Made by a program: the position numbers and the translations under genes. A stretch of DNA of 33,872 nt from positions 1 to 33,872 of the forward strand of contig JBGOUJ010000012.1 in the NCBI GenBank assembly GCA_041477005.1. The letters run 5' to 3'. This DNA is from JBGOUJ01 sp041477005 (lineage in GTDB: Bacteria; Acidobacteriota; Terriglobia; Bryobacterales; JACQDG01). The notes under the pieces were generated by a model. It was not told the origin of the DNA, did no database searches, and was given only the letters and a program-made list of their open reading frames with translations. This document shows positions 1 to 7,962 of this stretch, in pieces. Positions within the stretch are counted from its first letter, which is position 1; every line of letters begins with the position of its first letter.

Positions 1-1719
1 CTCTTCCAGATGGGCCACTCCAACAACGGCAAGGCCTGGGAAAGCTACCAGCACTGCTGCCAGGGGCTGGCGAAGCTCGGCTACCTCGTGCTCGCCTTCG
101 ACCCGATGGGCCAGGGCGAGCGCATTTACTATCCCGGCGCCAACGGTACCCGCACGCGGCTCTTCTCTAGCGACGATGAGCACACCACGCCCGGCCGCCA
201 GATGCTGCTCGTGGGCGATTCCTGCTCGCGATTCCAGGTGTGGGACGCCATCCGCAGCCTCGACTACCTCGCAGGCCACCCCATGGTCGACCCCAAGCGC
301 CTGGCCTCGACCGGCCAATCCGGCGGCGGGACCCTCACCATGTTGCTCATCGCCGCCGACGACCGGCTGGCCGCGGCGGTCGTTTGCAGCGGCAACACGG
401 AAAACTTCGCTTGCGCCAACTTCAATCCGCCCGGCTCGACCGACGATGCCGAGCAGGATTTCGTCGGCTCCGGACCGCTCGGGTTCGACCGCTGGGACAC
501 GCTCTACCCGATTGCTCCCAAGCCGCTGCTGATCACCGTCAGCGACAAGGACTCCTTCGGCACTTACTCTTCGCAATACATTTCCAGCGGCTGGGAGGAA
601 TATAAGAAGCTGCAGAAGGTCTACCAGGTTCTGGGCCAAGCCGATCATCTCGGCTGGGCCGATACGCCGTTGCCCCACGGCCTTTCCTATGATTCGCGCC
701 TGCATGTCTACAACTGGTTCGGGCGGTGGCTGAAAGGGGAGACCAAGCCCATCACCGAAGAGCCGGAAACGGCGCCCGAGCCCGAGAAGGTCCTCTTGGT
801 TTCAGAATCGGGCAACGTGGTGCGGAGCCTTCACGGCCAGACCCCCTGGGCAATGATCAAGGCCCATGCGGTAGAGAAGAAGCCGATGCCGCTCGACCGC
901 CTGCTCGGCGTGGAGCGGCCGGCCGCGGCGCGCGCCACGGTCTTGCGGCGCATTCCCTCGCGGGGCATCGAGATCGAGGTTCTGGAGTTTCCATCCAGCC
1001 CCAAGGTCTGGCTGCCGGCGTGGCTGTTCCTCCCCCGGAAGGCCGACCCGAGCAAGCCTCTGGTGCTTTCGCTCGAGCCCGGCGGCCGCAGCGCCCGCTG
1101 GCAGGAAGGCGGGCTGTACCAGTCGTTGGCGCTCGAAGGCTACGCGGTGTGCGTGCCCGACCTGCGGGGCCTCGATGACATGACGCCCGAATTCAGCCGC
1201 GGCGCCGCCCGCCATGCCCGCTCGCACAACACGGATGAAAACTACGCCTGGGCCTCGCTGATCCTGGGCAAGCCGCTCGTCGGCCAGCGCGTCACCGACG
1301 TGCTCGCCGTAGCCCGCGCGCTACGCGCCCATGCGCCGGTGGCGGGCCGCCGGCTGGTTGTGGCCGCCCAGCAGACCATGACCGTTCCCGCCCTGTTCGC
1401 CGCGGCGCTCGACCGCGAGATCCAATCCCTGTATCTTTCCGGCGGCCTGGTCTCTTTTCGAAGCGTCATCGAGGCCGAGCAATACAGACAACCGACCGCC
1501 GACTTCGTGCCCCACCTGCTCGAGCACACCGACCTGCCCGAAGTAACGGCCTCGCTCGCCCCGCGGCGAGTCGTTCTGGCCGGCGCGGTGAGCGGCGGGG
1601 GCGACACGCTCGACGCCGCCGCCGTCCGCCAGCTTCACGCCGCCGGCAACGTCGAGGTGCGGGCTGAAGCCCGCTGGGACCTGGCAACCTTCCGGCAAAT
1701 CGGAATGGGGGAAAGATGA
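1..1719 (+). CDS. Two-domain alpha/beta hydrolase (acetyl-xylan esterase-like), 5' end outside window
   Basis: The reading frame is open from base 1 and the true start lies upstream, so only the C-terminal part of about 572 residues is visible. The first half is an alpha/beta hydrolase. Numbering from the Met at base 10, the nucleophile elbow is G-Q-S-G-G-G with Ser104, the probable acid is around Asp179-Asp181 (VSDKD), and the catalytic His is His213 (QADHLGW). A leading segment with DPMGQGER is typical of acetyl-xylan esterase/dienelactone hydrolase relatives. From about residue 290 a second hydrolase-like domain follows (PAWLFLP, VCVPDLRGL), but where GxSxG should stand it reads VVAAQQTM, so this half is probably non-catalytic. 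The substrate cannot be read from the sequence; an ester or glycan-ester role is the family expectation. The stop overlaps the next ATG as ATGA. Confidence 0.8.
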   Translation, partial: LFQMGHSNNGKAWESYQHCCQGLAKLGYLVLAFDPMGQGERIYYPGANGTRTRLFSSDDEHTTPGRQMLLVGDSCSRFQVWDAIRSLDYLAGHPMVDPKRLASTGQSGGGTLTMLLIAADDRLAAAVVCSGNTENFACANFNPPGSTDDAEQDFVGSGPLGFDRWDTLYPIAPKPLLITVSDKDSFGTYSSQYISSGWEEYKKLQKVYQVLGQADHLGWADTPLPHGLSYDSRLHVYNWFGRWLKGETKPITEEPETAPEPEKVLLVSESGNVVRSLHGQTPWAMIKAHAVEKKPMPLDRLLGVERPAAARATVLRRIPSRGIEIEVLEFPSSPKVWLPAWLFLPRKADPSKPLVLSLEPGGRSARWQEGGLYQSLALEGYAVCVPDLRGLDDMTPEFSRGAARHARSHNTDENYAWASLILGKPLVGQRVTDVLAVARALRAHAPVAGRRLVVAAQQTMTVPALFAAALDREIQSLYLSGGLVSFRSVIEAEQYRQPTADFVPHLLEHTDLPEVTASLAPRRVVLAGAVSGGGDTLDAAAVRQLHAAGNVEVRAEARWDLATFRQIGMGER

Positions 1720-1862
1720 ATCGAAGAGCGGCTCTGCTGTTCACCCTGGCGCTGGGCCTACTGGCCGCGCCACCCGTCACGAAGGATCCCCGCGCGGTAG
1801 CCAGCGGACCGGTTTCAGCCACCAGGGCTGTCCCCACCGGCGTCAACCCGTCAAAGAGGTAA
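1716..1862 (+). pseudogene. Orphan signal-peptide ORF, remnant of a lost downstream gene
   Basis: The ATG overlaps the hydrolase stop in an ATGA junction, the arrangement of a translationally coupled next gene. The 48-residue product starts MNRRAALLFTLALGLLAAP, a convincing Sec signal peptide (two Arg, hydrophobic core, Ala-rich cleavage region). After that only about 28 low-complexity residues follow before a stop. The last 20 bases lie antisense inside the 3' end of the glycerol kinase gene. The most economical reading is that an exported-protein gene once followed the hydrolase and lost all but its leader when the convergent glpK segment was joined here. A genuine small exported peptide cannot be excluded. 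Confidence 0.5.
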
Positions 1863-3309
1863 TTGCTCGCTTCCAACCGGCGAAGAGCTCCTCGCGGCGG
1901 GCGGCATCCATTTGCGGCTCAAAGCGCCGCTCAACTTCCCAGAAGCGCTCGATCTCGCTCGTACCCGACCAGACTTTGGTGGCGAGACCCGCCAGAAAAG
2001 CGGCGCCGAGCGCCGTCGTTTCCACGTTGGCCGGCCGCACCACCGGCCGGCCCAGGATGTCGGCCTGAAACTGCATCAGGAAGTCGTTGGCCGCCGCGCC
2101 CCCATCCGCGCGCAACTCGGCCAGCGGAACGCCGGCGTCGGCTTCCATGGCCTCCACCAGCTCGCGGGTCTGGTAGGCGATGGCCTCGAGCGTGGCCCGC
2201 ACCAGGTGGGCGGCAGTGGTGGCGCGGGTGAGGCCGCTGATCGCGCCGCGCACCGCAGCGTTCCAGTGCGGCGCGCCGAGCCCGACGAAGGCCGGCACGA
2301 AATGGACCCCGCCGGTGTCGGGCACGCTGGCCGCGAGCGCCGCCGTTTCCGCGGCAGTCTGGACCAGGCCCAGCGAATCCCGCAGCCACTGCACCGCCGC
2401 TCCGGCCACGAACACGCTGCCTTCCAGGGCGTATTCCAGCCGGGAATCCGGCGAGGCGGCGAGCGTGGTCAGCAGCCGGTTCCGCGACGCGACCGGCCGC
2501 TCGCCGGTGTGCATCAGGAAAAAACAACCCGTGCCGTAAGTGTTTTTGGAAAGCCCGGCCCGGAAGCAAGCCTGGCCCACCAGCGCCGCCTGCTGATCCC
2601 CCGCGATCCCGGCAATCGGGATCGCGGCGCCGAGCAGCGCGGCGTCGGTCGTCCCCACGATCTCGGACGATCCGACCACGCGCGGCAGCAGGGCCCGAGG
2701 CACGCCGAAAAGATCGAGCATCTCCGGATCCCAGGCGCCGTCGAGGCCCAGCAGCATCGTCCGCGAGGCGTTCGAGCGGTCCACTACGTGCTCCCGGCCG
2801 CCCGTCAGCTTGTAGATCAGCCAGGAGTCGACGGTGCCGAAAGCCAGCTCGCCCGCCGCGGCGCGCCGCCGGGCGTCGGGCGCGTGATCCAGGATCCAGC
2901 GGATCTTGCTGGCCGAAAAATAGGCATCGATGACCAGGCCGGTCCGTGCCGCGATCCGGGCCGCCTGAGATTCGAGCGAGCGGCAGAAATCGGCCGTCCT
3001 CCGGCATTGCCACACGATCGCCGGCGCCACCGGCGCGCCGGTCTTGCGGTCCCAGACGATGGTCGTTTCCCGCTGGTTGGTGATCCCGATTCCCGTGAGA
3101 TGGGAGGCCGCGACGCCCGAGCGCTCGATCGCCCCACGGGCCGCCTCGAGCTGCGCCTGCCAGATCTGCTCCGCGTCCTGCTCCACCCAGCCCGGCTGCG
3201 GATACCGGCACACAATCGGCGCCGAGGCCATCCCCAGCATGTTCGTCTGCCGGTTGAACACGATGGCCCGCGCGCTGGTGGTGCCTTCATCGAGCGACAG
3301 GATATACAT
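1843..3309 (-). CDS. glpK: Glycerol kinase
   Basis: Phosphorylates glycerol to sn-glycerol-3-phosphate with ATP in the cytoplasm. The 488-residue length is close to the usual size (about 500) and the FGGY kinase signatures are intact: the N-terminal phosphate loop LDEGTTSARAIVF (6-18), the glycerol-binding NQRET (78-82) and WQCRR (100-104), the catalytic Asp238 in GIAGDQQAAL, NTYGTGCFFLM, and the C-terminal GLGAPHW and DGGAAANDFLMQ motifs. The loop just before IPIAGIAGDQ reads GAA where the E. coli enzyme has GTR, the fructose-1,6-bisphosphate site, so that feedback is probably absent. Its start codon lies one base after the stop of the upstream ABC ATPase gene, so it should be translationally coupled to the exporter operon. 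That is an unusual place for glpK; no glpF or glpD is present nearby. Confidence 0.95.
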   Translation of the reverse strand: MYILSLDEGTTSARAIVFNRQTNMLGMASAPIVCRYPQPGWVEQDAEQIWQAQLEAARGAIERSGVAASHLTGIGITNQRETTIVWDRKTGAPVAPAIVWQCRRTADFCRSLESQAARIAARTGLVIDAYFSASKIRWILDHAPDARRRAAAGELAFGTVDSWLIYKLTGGREHVVDRSNASRTMLLGLDGAWDPEMLDLFGVPRALLPRVVGSSEIVGTTDAALLGAAIPIAGIAGDQQAALVGQACFRAGLSKNTYGTGCFFLMHTGERPVASRNRLLTTLAASPDSRLEYALEGSVFVAGAAVQWLRDSLGLVQTAAETAALAASVPDTGGVHFVPAFVGLGAPHWNAAVRGAISGLTRATTAAHLVRATLEAIAYQTRELVEAMEADAGVPLAELRADGGAAANDFLMQFQADILGRPVVRPANVETTALGAAFLAGLATKVWSGTSEIERFWEVERRFEPQMDAARREELFAGWKRAITSLTG

Positions 3310-3310
3310 G

Positions 3311-4012
3311 TCAGTCGGCCGGCGCGGCGCCTTCAGCCAGCAGTTCTCCCTTTTCGAGATAACGGATCCGGCCGGCGTAGCGCGCGGCGTGAGGGTCGTG
3401 GGTCACCATCACGATGGTCTTGCCGTGCTCGCGGTTGAGCCTTGCCAGAATGGTGAGGATCTCCTGCGCGGAGGCGGCGTCGAGGTCGCCGGTCGGCTCG
3501 TCGGCCAGAACGATGGACGGGTCGGTGACGATCGCCCGGGCGATGGCCACGCGCTGCTCCTGGCCGCCCGAAAGCTGGCGCGGATAATGCTCCATGCGGT
3601 CGCCGAGACCCACCAGCCGCAGCGCCACGGCGGCGTGCTCGCGGCGCTCCTTCTTGCTCAGATGGGTGAGCAACAGCGGCAGCTCGACGTTCTCGAGCGC
3701 CGTGAGCACCGGAATCAGGTTGAAGGTCTGGAACACGAAGCCGACATTTTCGTTGCGCCAGCGGGCGATCTGCTTGTCGTTGAGCTGCTGCACGTCCTGG
3801 CCGAGCACCACCACGCGGCCGCTGCTGGGGCGGTCGATGGCGGCCAGCAGGTAAAGCAGCGTGGACTTGCCCGACCCCGACGGCCCCATCAGCGCCACAA
3901 ACTCGCCCTTCTGAATGGTCAGGTTAGCGTCCTGCAGTGCCACCACCCGAAACTCGTCGCGGGTGAATTCCTTGTGCACTCCGATGGTCTGGATGGCGAT
4001 GTTGTCGTCCAT
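3311..4012 (-). CDS. ABC transporter ATPase, LolD/MacB type
   Basis: Nucleotide-binding subunit that drives a MacB/LolCDE-type exporter. The 233 residues carry Walker A GPSGSGKST (43-51), the Q-loop FQTFN (from 94), the signature LSGGQEQRVAIARA (147-160), Walker B IVLADEP (167-173) followed by TGDLD, and the switch His205 in THD. Length and motifs are full and ordinary for the subfamily. It belongs with the adaptor and permeases upstream on the same strand, but is separated from the adaptor gene by the 8-bp-periodic hairpin repeat at 4025-4174, which fills nearly all of the 152-base gap. Any ribosome binding site must lie in or beside the repeat edge; no good GGAG-like motif is visible there. 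It is followed after one base by glpK. Confidence 0.93.
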   Translation of the reverse strand: MDDNIAIQTIGVHKEFTRDEFRVVALQDANLTIQKGEFVALMGPSGSGKSTLLYLLAAIDRPSSGRVVVLGQDVQQLNDKQIARWRNENVGFVFQTFNLIPVLTALENVELPLLLTHLSKKERREHAAVALRLVGLGDRMEHYPRQLSGGQEQRVAIARAIVTDPSIVLADEPTGDLDAASAQEILTILARLNREHGKTIVMVTHDPHAARYAGRIRYLEKGELLAEGAAPAD

Positions 4013-4024
4013 AAGAGAAGCCGA

Positions 4025-4174
4025 GAGAATTGAGGAATTGAGAAATGGAGGAATTGAGAAATGGATGAATTGAGAAATGAAGACCGCACGACTCGGCGGC
4101 TGGGTGTCTTCATTTCTCCATTCCTCAATTTCTCAATTGCTCAATCGCTCCATTCCTCAATTCCTCAATTCCTC
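4025..4174. repeat. Inverted 8-bp-periodic hairpin repeat (copy A)
   Basis: The left arm holds a 7-base GAGAATT (4025-4031) and then six contiguous 8-base units of the form GAGRAATK (4032-4079; one reads GATGAATT). The same stretch can be read as three 16-base units such as GAGGAATTGAGAAATG. A 31-base core (4080-4110) begins AAGAC and ends GTCTT and contains GACTCGGCGGCTGGGTG. The right arm is eight contiguous complementary-type units (CATTTCTC, CATTCCTC, AATTTCTC, AATTGCTC, AATCGCTC, CATTCCTC, AATTCCTC, AATTCCTC; 4111-4174). The two arms can pair into a long hairpin, with GAGAAATGAAGAC (4072-4084) exactly complementary to 4106-4118. The last adaptor codons and stop (4165-4167) lie inside the right arm. 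The core is the reverse complement of that in copy B. Confidence 0.93.
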
Positions 4175-5526
4175 CTGACGACCTGGTCCCCCGTTTTCAG
4201 GCCGGCGGGGGGACTTACGATCAGGTCCTCGCCGCCCGTCAGTCCGTCGCTCACTTCGATTCCTTGCGAAGACGTCGAGCGCACCTTGATGGTTCGCTCC
4301 GCCGCCCGGCCGTCGATGGCCACGAAGACTTTCTTGCCGTCGCGCACCGCCGCCGCCGGAATCACGATGCGGGGCTTGGACACGGCCCCGGCGGCGGCGC
4401 GCTCCGGCGAGTCCGCCAGAAACGCCACCCGCGCGTTCATCTCCGGGCGCAGGTACTCGTCCGGGTGGAGGACTTTGACCTTCACCTGAACGGTCGCCTT
4501 CTGCCGGTCGGCCTGGGGCGAGATCTCATCGATCGCGCCATCGTACTTGCGATCCGGGTAGGCATCCGTAGTAACAACGCCCCGCTGGCGCGGGCCGAGC
4601 TTGGCGAAATCGTCCTGGTTGATGTCCAGCTCGACCTGAAGATCGTTCAGGTCGGCCAGGGCCACCACGTAGCCCTTGGCGCCCTTGTCGCCGACAAAGC
4701 TGGTGGTCAGGAATTCGCCCACTTCCACTTCCCGCTCGAGCACGGTGCCGTCTATCGGCGACCGTATGAGTGTCGAGTCGAGCAGCGTCCGGTAGTAGTC
4801 GAGCTGCCCCCGGGCCTGCCCCAGCGCGCCGCTGGCGGCGTCTATCTGCTCCTGCCGGGGGCCGAGGCGCACCAGCTCGTATTGCTTCTGGAGCGCTTCG
4901 ACGCGGGCCTTTTGCCCGTCGTTGCGCGCCACCGCATCGTCGTAGGCCTGCTTGGCGAGCACACCCGCCTCCGTCAGGCCCCTTTGCCTCTCCAAGGTGA
5001 CGCGGGCGTTTTCCAGGTCCGCCTGCGCCTGCACCAGGTTGGCCTTGGCGGCGGCGATCTCTTCGGGACGGGAGCCGTTCTGCATCTCCCGCAACCGCGC
5101 TTCGAGATTGGCCACGTTGCCTTCGGCCTGCTGGACCTGCGCGCGGTATTCCTGGTCCTCGAGCCGCACCAGCACCTGGTCTTTGTGCACGCGGTCGGCC
5201 TTCTCGACCCCGATCCAAGCCACCTTCCCCGTCACCTTGCCGGTCACCTGGATGCGGTGATGTGCCACGATGTAGCCGGTGGCGTTCAGCACCACGCCGG
5301 GCTCGGCCGCCGTGACCGTGGGGGTCACGCGCACGATCTCGACCCGCATGGCCCCAGCGCCCCGGGTGCGGAAGCCCAGCCAGACGAGCAGGGCCACAAT
5401 TACCGCGATTCCCGTCAGGATCCACACCGTCGCCCATCGGGGAGGCGAGGCCGGATCGCGGCGTCCGGTGCGGTCGATCTTCAGCGCCTCCAGATCCTGA
5501 TCGAACTTTCTCGTGTCGACTGCCAT
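4165..5526 (-). CDS. HlyD/MacA-like periplasmic adaptor (membrane fusion protein)
   Basis: Adaptor linking an inner-membrane exporter to the envelope. The start chosen is the ATG at 5526 (MAVDTRKFDQDLEALK), which overlaps the preceding permease stop as TGATG; a longer frame upstream is only a shadow of the permease. The 453 residues contain a short cytoplasmic tail, one membrane helix (about 31-51), a lipoyl/barrel-sandwich half (GYIVAHHRIQVTGKVTGKV), a long alpha-hairpin coiled coil rich in Ala, Gln and Glu (about 118-265), the second barrel half (STLIRSPIDGTVLEREVEVGE) and a beta-barrel/membrane-proximal domain. The C terminus ends VVRRN with its stop inside the downstream repeat, so the repeat has probably replaced the original end. 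It pairs with the two permeases upstream and the ATPase downstream. Confidence 0.9.
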   Translation of the reverse strand: MAVDTRKFDQDLEALKIDRTGRRDPASPPRWATVWILTGIAVIVALLVWLGFRTRGAGAMRVEIVRVTPTVTAAEPGVVLNATGYIVAHHRIQVTGKVTGKVAWIGVEKADRVHKDQVLVRLEDQEYRAQVQQAEGNVANLEARLREMQNGSRPEEIAAAKANLVQAQADLENARVTLERQRGLTEAGVLAKQAYDDAVARNDGQKARVEALQKQYELVRLGPRQEQIDAASGALGQARGQLDYYRTLLDSTLIRSPIDGTVLEREVEVGEFLTTSFVGDKGAKGYVVALADLNDLQVELDINQDDFAKLGPRQRGVVTTDAYPDRKYDGAIDEISPQADRQKATVQVKVKVLHPDEYLRPEMNARVAFLADSPERAAAGAVSKPRIVIPAAAVRDGKKVFVAIDGRAAERTIKVRSTSSQGIEVSDGLTGGEDLIVSPPAGLKTGDQVVRRN

Positions 5527-6691
5527 CAAAGTTCTCGCAGCGCGTTCAGCGCCTCGCGGCGCGAGGCCGCCCGCGCCGGCAGCAGGCCGCCCAGCAGGCC
5601 CATGGCCGCCGCAAAGCTCAGCCCCACCGCCATCATCGACGGCGTGACGAGGAATTGAAACAAGCTGGTGCTGAAGGTGACCGAGTTGCCGATGCGCGCC
5701 GAAAGCCCGTTGAGCGGCAGCGCCGCCAGACACGCCAGCACCCCGCCCAGCAGCGCCAGCAGCACCGACTCGATCACGAACGACGTCATAATGCTCAGTC
5801 GCGAAAAGCCCAGCACACGCAGCACGCCGATTTCCCGCGTCCTCCTCGCCACCGCCGCATACATCGTGTTCATCGCGGCAAACGAGCTGCCGACGGCCAT
5901 CACCAGGGCCACGAAGATCCCCATGAACTCGAGCGGCCGGCCCGATTCAGTCTGCAGCAAATAGTAGTCGAGCTCCGGCATCGCATCCTGTGTCAATTGC
6001 TGATCGTTCGAGATGCTCGCCACCAGCGACTGGGCCGTGGCCGCATCCGTGGCCCGGATCAGCACCGAGCTGATCGTCTGGGTGCGGCCGGTGTGGCGCC
6101 GAGCTGGTTGGCGTCGGCCCAGATCTCGCCGTTGAAGGCCGTCGAGCCGCCGTCGTGCACGCCCACGATGGTCCAATAAGTGCTGCTGATCTGCAACTGC
6201 CGGCCGATGGCCATGCCGGCGTAAGTTTCGGCCACGCCGCGCCCCACGGTCAATTCCCGCTGGCCCGGCGCGAACCACCGCCCGTCGCTCAACTTGACGC
6301 TCTCGGCCCGTATCCGCACACCCACCTGGGGCAGGCCCCGCACGTTCACGTTAGCCTCGCCTTCGCCGCCCCGGAACGAGAGGTTCACCACGGTCAGCAC
6401 CTCGGGCGAAAGCATTTGCTCGCCGTTCCCCATCTGGATGCCCTTCTTGCCCCGCAGCACCTGGATCTCCGTCCGCTTGACCTGGCTGGAAAGCTCGGCC
6501 GTGGCGCCTTTGCGCAGCACCAGCACGTCGAGCGGATGCCCGGTCGCCTGGAACGAGCTCTTCAGGCCCGCCAGCAGCCCCAGGATGCCCAGCATCACGG
6601 CCACGGTCAGTGCGATGCCCAGCGCCGTCATGACCGTGGTGGTCTTGCGCACCAGCAGGTTCCGAAAGTTATACGAGATTGGAATGGCCAC
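5526..6691 (-). pseudogene. MacB/FtsX-type ABC permease, split by a one-base frameshift
   Basis: Membrane subunit of the exporter. Residues from the ATG at 6691 (MAIPISYNFRNLLVRKTTTVMTALGIALTV) give the first membrane helix and the periplasmic MacB-PCD domain up to GEIWADANQLGA. The frame then breaks near 6091-6100, and the rest (RTQTISSVLIRA onward, three C-terminal membrane helices, ending ALNALREL) continues in another frame to the stop at 5526. Restoring one base in the ACACCGGC stretch would rejoin a protein of about 388 residues, a normal length for the family. All other features look intact and codon use is unchanged across the break, so a sequencing error or a very recent mutation are both plausible. 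It lies 56 bases downstream of a second, intact permease and overlaps the adaptor start. Confidence 0.82.
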
Positions 6692-6747
6692 GGTTCCACT
6701 CCGGAGCAGGCTCTCGGCCTGCTCGGCGTCGCAGGGCCGGCCCTATC

Positions 6748-7896
6748 CTATCCGCTGTGCCGCAACGCGTCGGTGATTGGCAGCCGCGCCGCGTTCACTG
6801 CGGGCACGAGCGAGCTGGCCAGCCCGATCACCAAAGCCAGGCCCAGGCTGATGGCCGTCGCTGCCGGCGGCATCCGCATCCCCTGCACGAAGATCATGGG
6901 CATTTTCGAGACCCATCGCACCATGCCGAACGCCAGCAGGTTGCCGAGCACCCCGCCCGCTAAGGCGATAAGCATCGCCTCGGCCACGATCATGACCACC
7001 ACGCCGCCGCTGGTGAAGCCCAGCGTCTTCAGCACGCCCACTTCTTTGATCCGTTCCCGCACCGACATGGCCATGGTGTTGCCCGCCACCAGCAGGATGG
7101 CGAAGGTCACGGCCGAGCAGATGCTCAGCAGGATCAGCTTCACGTTGCCCACCATGCTGATGAAGCTTAACTGGAACGCCCGCTCCGATTCGGTCTTGGT
7201 CTGGAAGGGCGAGTTGCGGAACATATCGTCAACCGCCGCCGCGACTTTGGGCGCAGCTTCCGCCGACTCCGCCATCGACCAGATCATGCCCGTCCTTCCC
7301 TTGCGCGCCGCCGACAGTCCCTCTTCCAGGTAGTCGCGATGGAAGTACAGCACCCCATCGTTTTCCCCGTCGAAGATGGCCCGGATGGTGAGCTCGAGAT
7401 TGCCCGGGTAGATGTCACCCTGGAGGGTGATCTTCTGGCCCAGCTTCAAATTCAGCCGGTCGGCGATGGACCGGCCGACGGCGGCGGCGGTGCGCTCCCG
7501 CTCGAAGGCGGCGCGCTGATCCGCCGGCACGTGCAGCTCGGACCGCATGAGGAAGATCTTGTCGGCGTCGACGGCGAATCGCGAGAAGTTGTGCTCGGGC
7601 CGGCGGTCAATGTAGATTCCGCCGTACCACGACCACCGCGTGGTCAGCTTGACGCCGGGGATCTTCGCGATCTGGTCGGCGTAATACTCCGGCAGCGCAA
7701 ACGCCAGGGAAACGCGGTGTCGCGTGGCCAGCCGCAGCGCCTGCTCGGGCGGACCTTCCCGGTGGTAGAACGCAAAGTAGACGGTGATGAGGGTGCCGAG
7801 CAGGAACAGCGAGATGCCGACGCTCAGGATGGTCAGCAGAGTCCTGCGCCGGTTCCGCAGCGTGTTCTTGATGGCAAACGGGACGTACTTCCACAT
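6748..7896 (-). CDS. MacB/FtsX-type ABC transporter permease
   Basis: First gene of the exporter operon, 382 residues from the ATG at 7896 (MWKYVPFAIKNTLRNRRRTLLTILSVG). An in-frame Met 29 codons further upstream exists, but it lies in the leader repeat region and adds no family sequence. There is one N-terminal membrane helix (about 20-42), a periplasmic MacB-PCD-like domain of about 200 residues, then three membrane helices of the FtsX domain with the typical IKEVGVLKTLGFT segment between the first two and SLVPAVNAARLPITDALRH at the end. Two different permease genes in one operon suggest a heterodimer, as in LolCE, rather than a MacB homodimer. The first bases of this gene plus its leader recur in damaged form at 24337-24455. 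The cargo is not deducible. Confidence 0.9.
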   Translation of the reverse strand: MWKYVPFAIKNTLRNRRRTLLTILSVGISLFLLGTLITVYFAFYHREGPPEQALRLATRHRVSLAFALPEYYADQIAKIPGVKLTTRWSWYGGIYIDRRPEHNFSRFAVDADKIFLMRSELHVPADQRAAFERERTAAAVGRSIADRLNLKLGQKITLQGDIYPGNLELTIRAIFDGENDGVLYFHRDYLEEGLSAARKGRTGMIWSMAESAEAAPKVAAAVDDMFRNSPFQTKTESERAFQLSFISMVGNVKLILLSICSAVTFAILLVAGNTMAMSVRERIKEVGVLKTLGFTSGGVVVMIVAEAMLIALAGGVLGNLLAFGMVRWVSKMPMIFVQGMRMPPAATAISLGLALVIGLASSLVPAVNAARLPITDALRHSG

Positions 7897-7931
7897 AAAT
7901 ACCAGGATCTCATTCAGTATAACATTGAGTA

Positions 7932-7952
7932 GCACAGCCCTCGGGCTTGTGC
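7932..7952. repeat. Short palindrome in the exporter leader
   Basis: GCACAGCCC (7932-7940), two loop bases, then GGGCTTGTGC (7943-7952) form an almost perfect GC-rich stem with one bulged base. The same palindrome occurs at 24432-24451 in front of tadA, in both places as part of a larger shared block. It lacks a T-tract on either side, so it is not a classical terminator; it resembles the short dispersed palindromes common in acidobacterial intergenic regions. Confidence 0.7.
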
Positions 7953-7962
7953 GGGTCGCCGA

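Noticed and set aside
1912..3438. A 508-residue plus-strand protein opposite glpK
   Set aside because: Arg/Gly/Pro-rich shadow typical of high-GC antisense frames; glpK on the other strand is unmistakable.
6085..6105. Programmed ribosomal frameshift in the permease gene
   Set aside because: No slippery heptamer or downstream structure is evident at the break; mutation or sequencing error is simpler.
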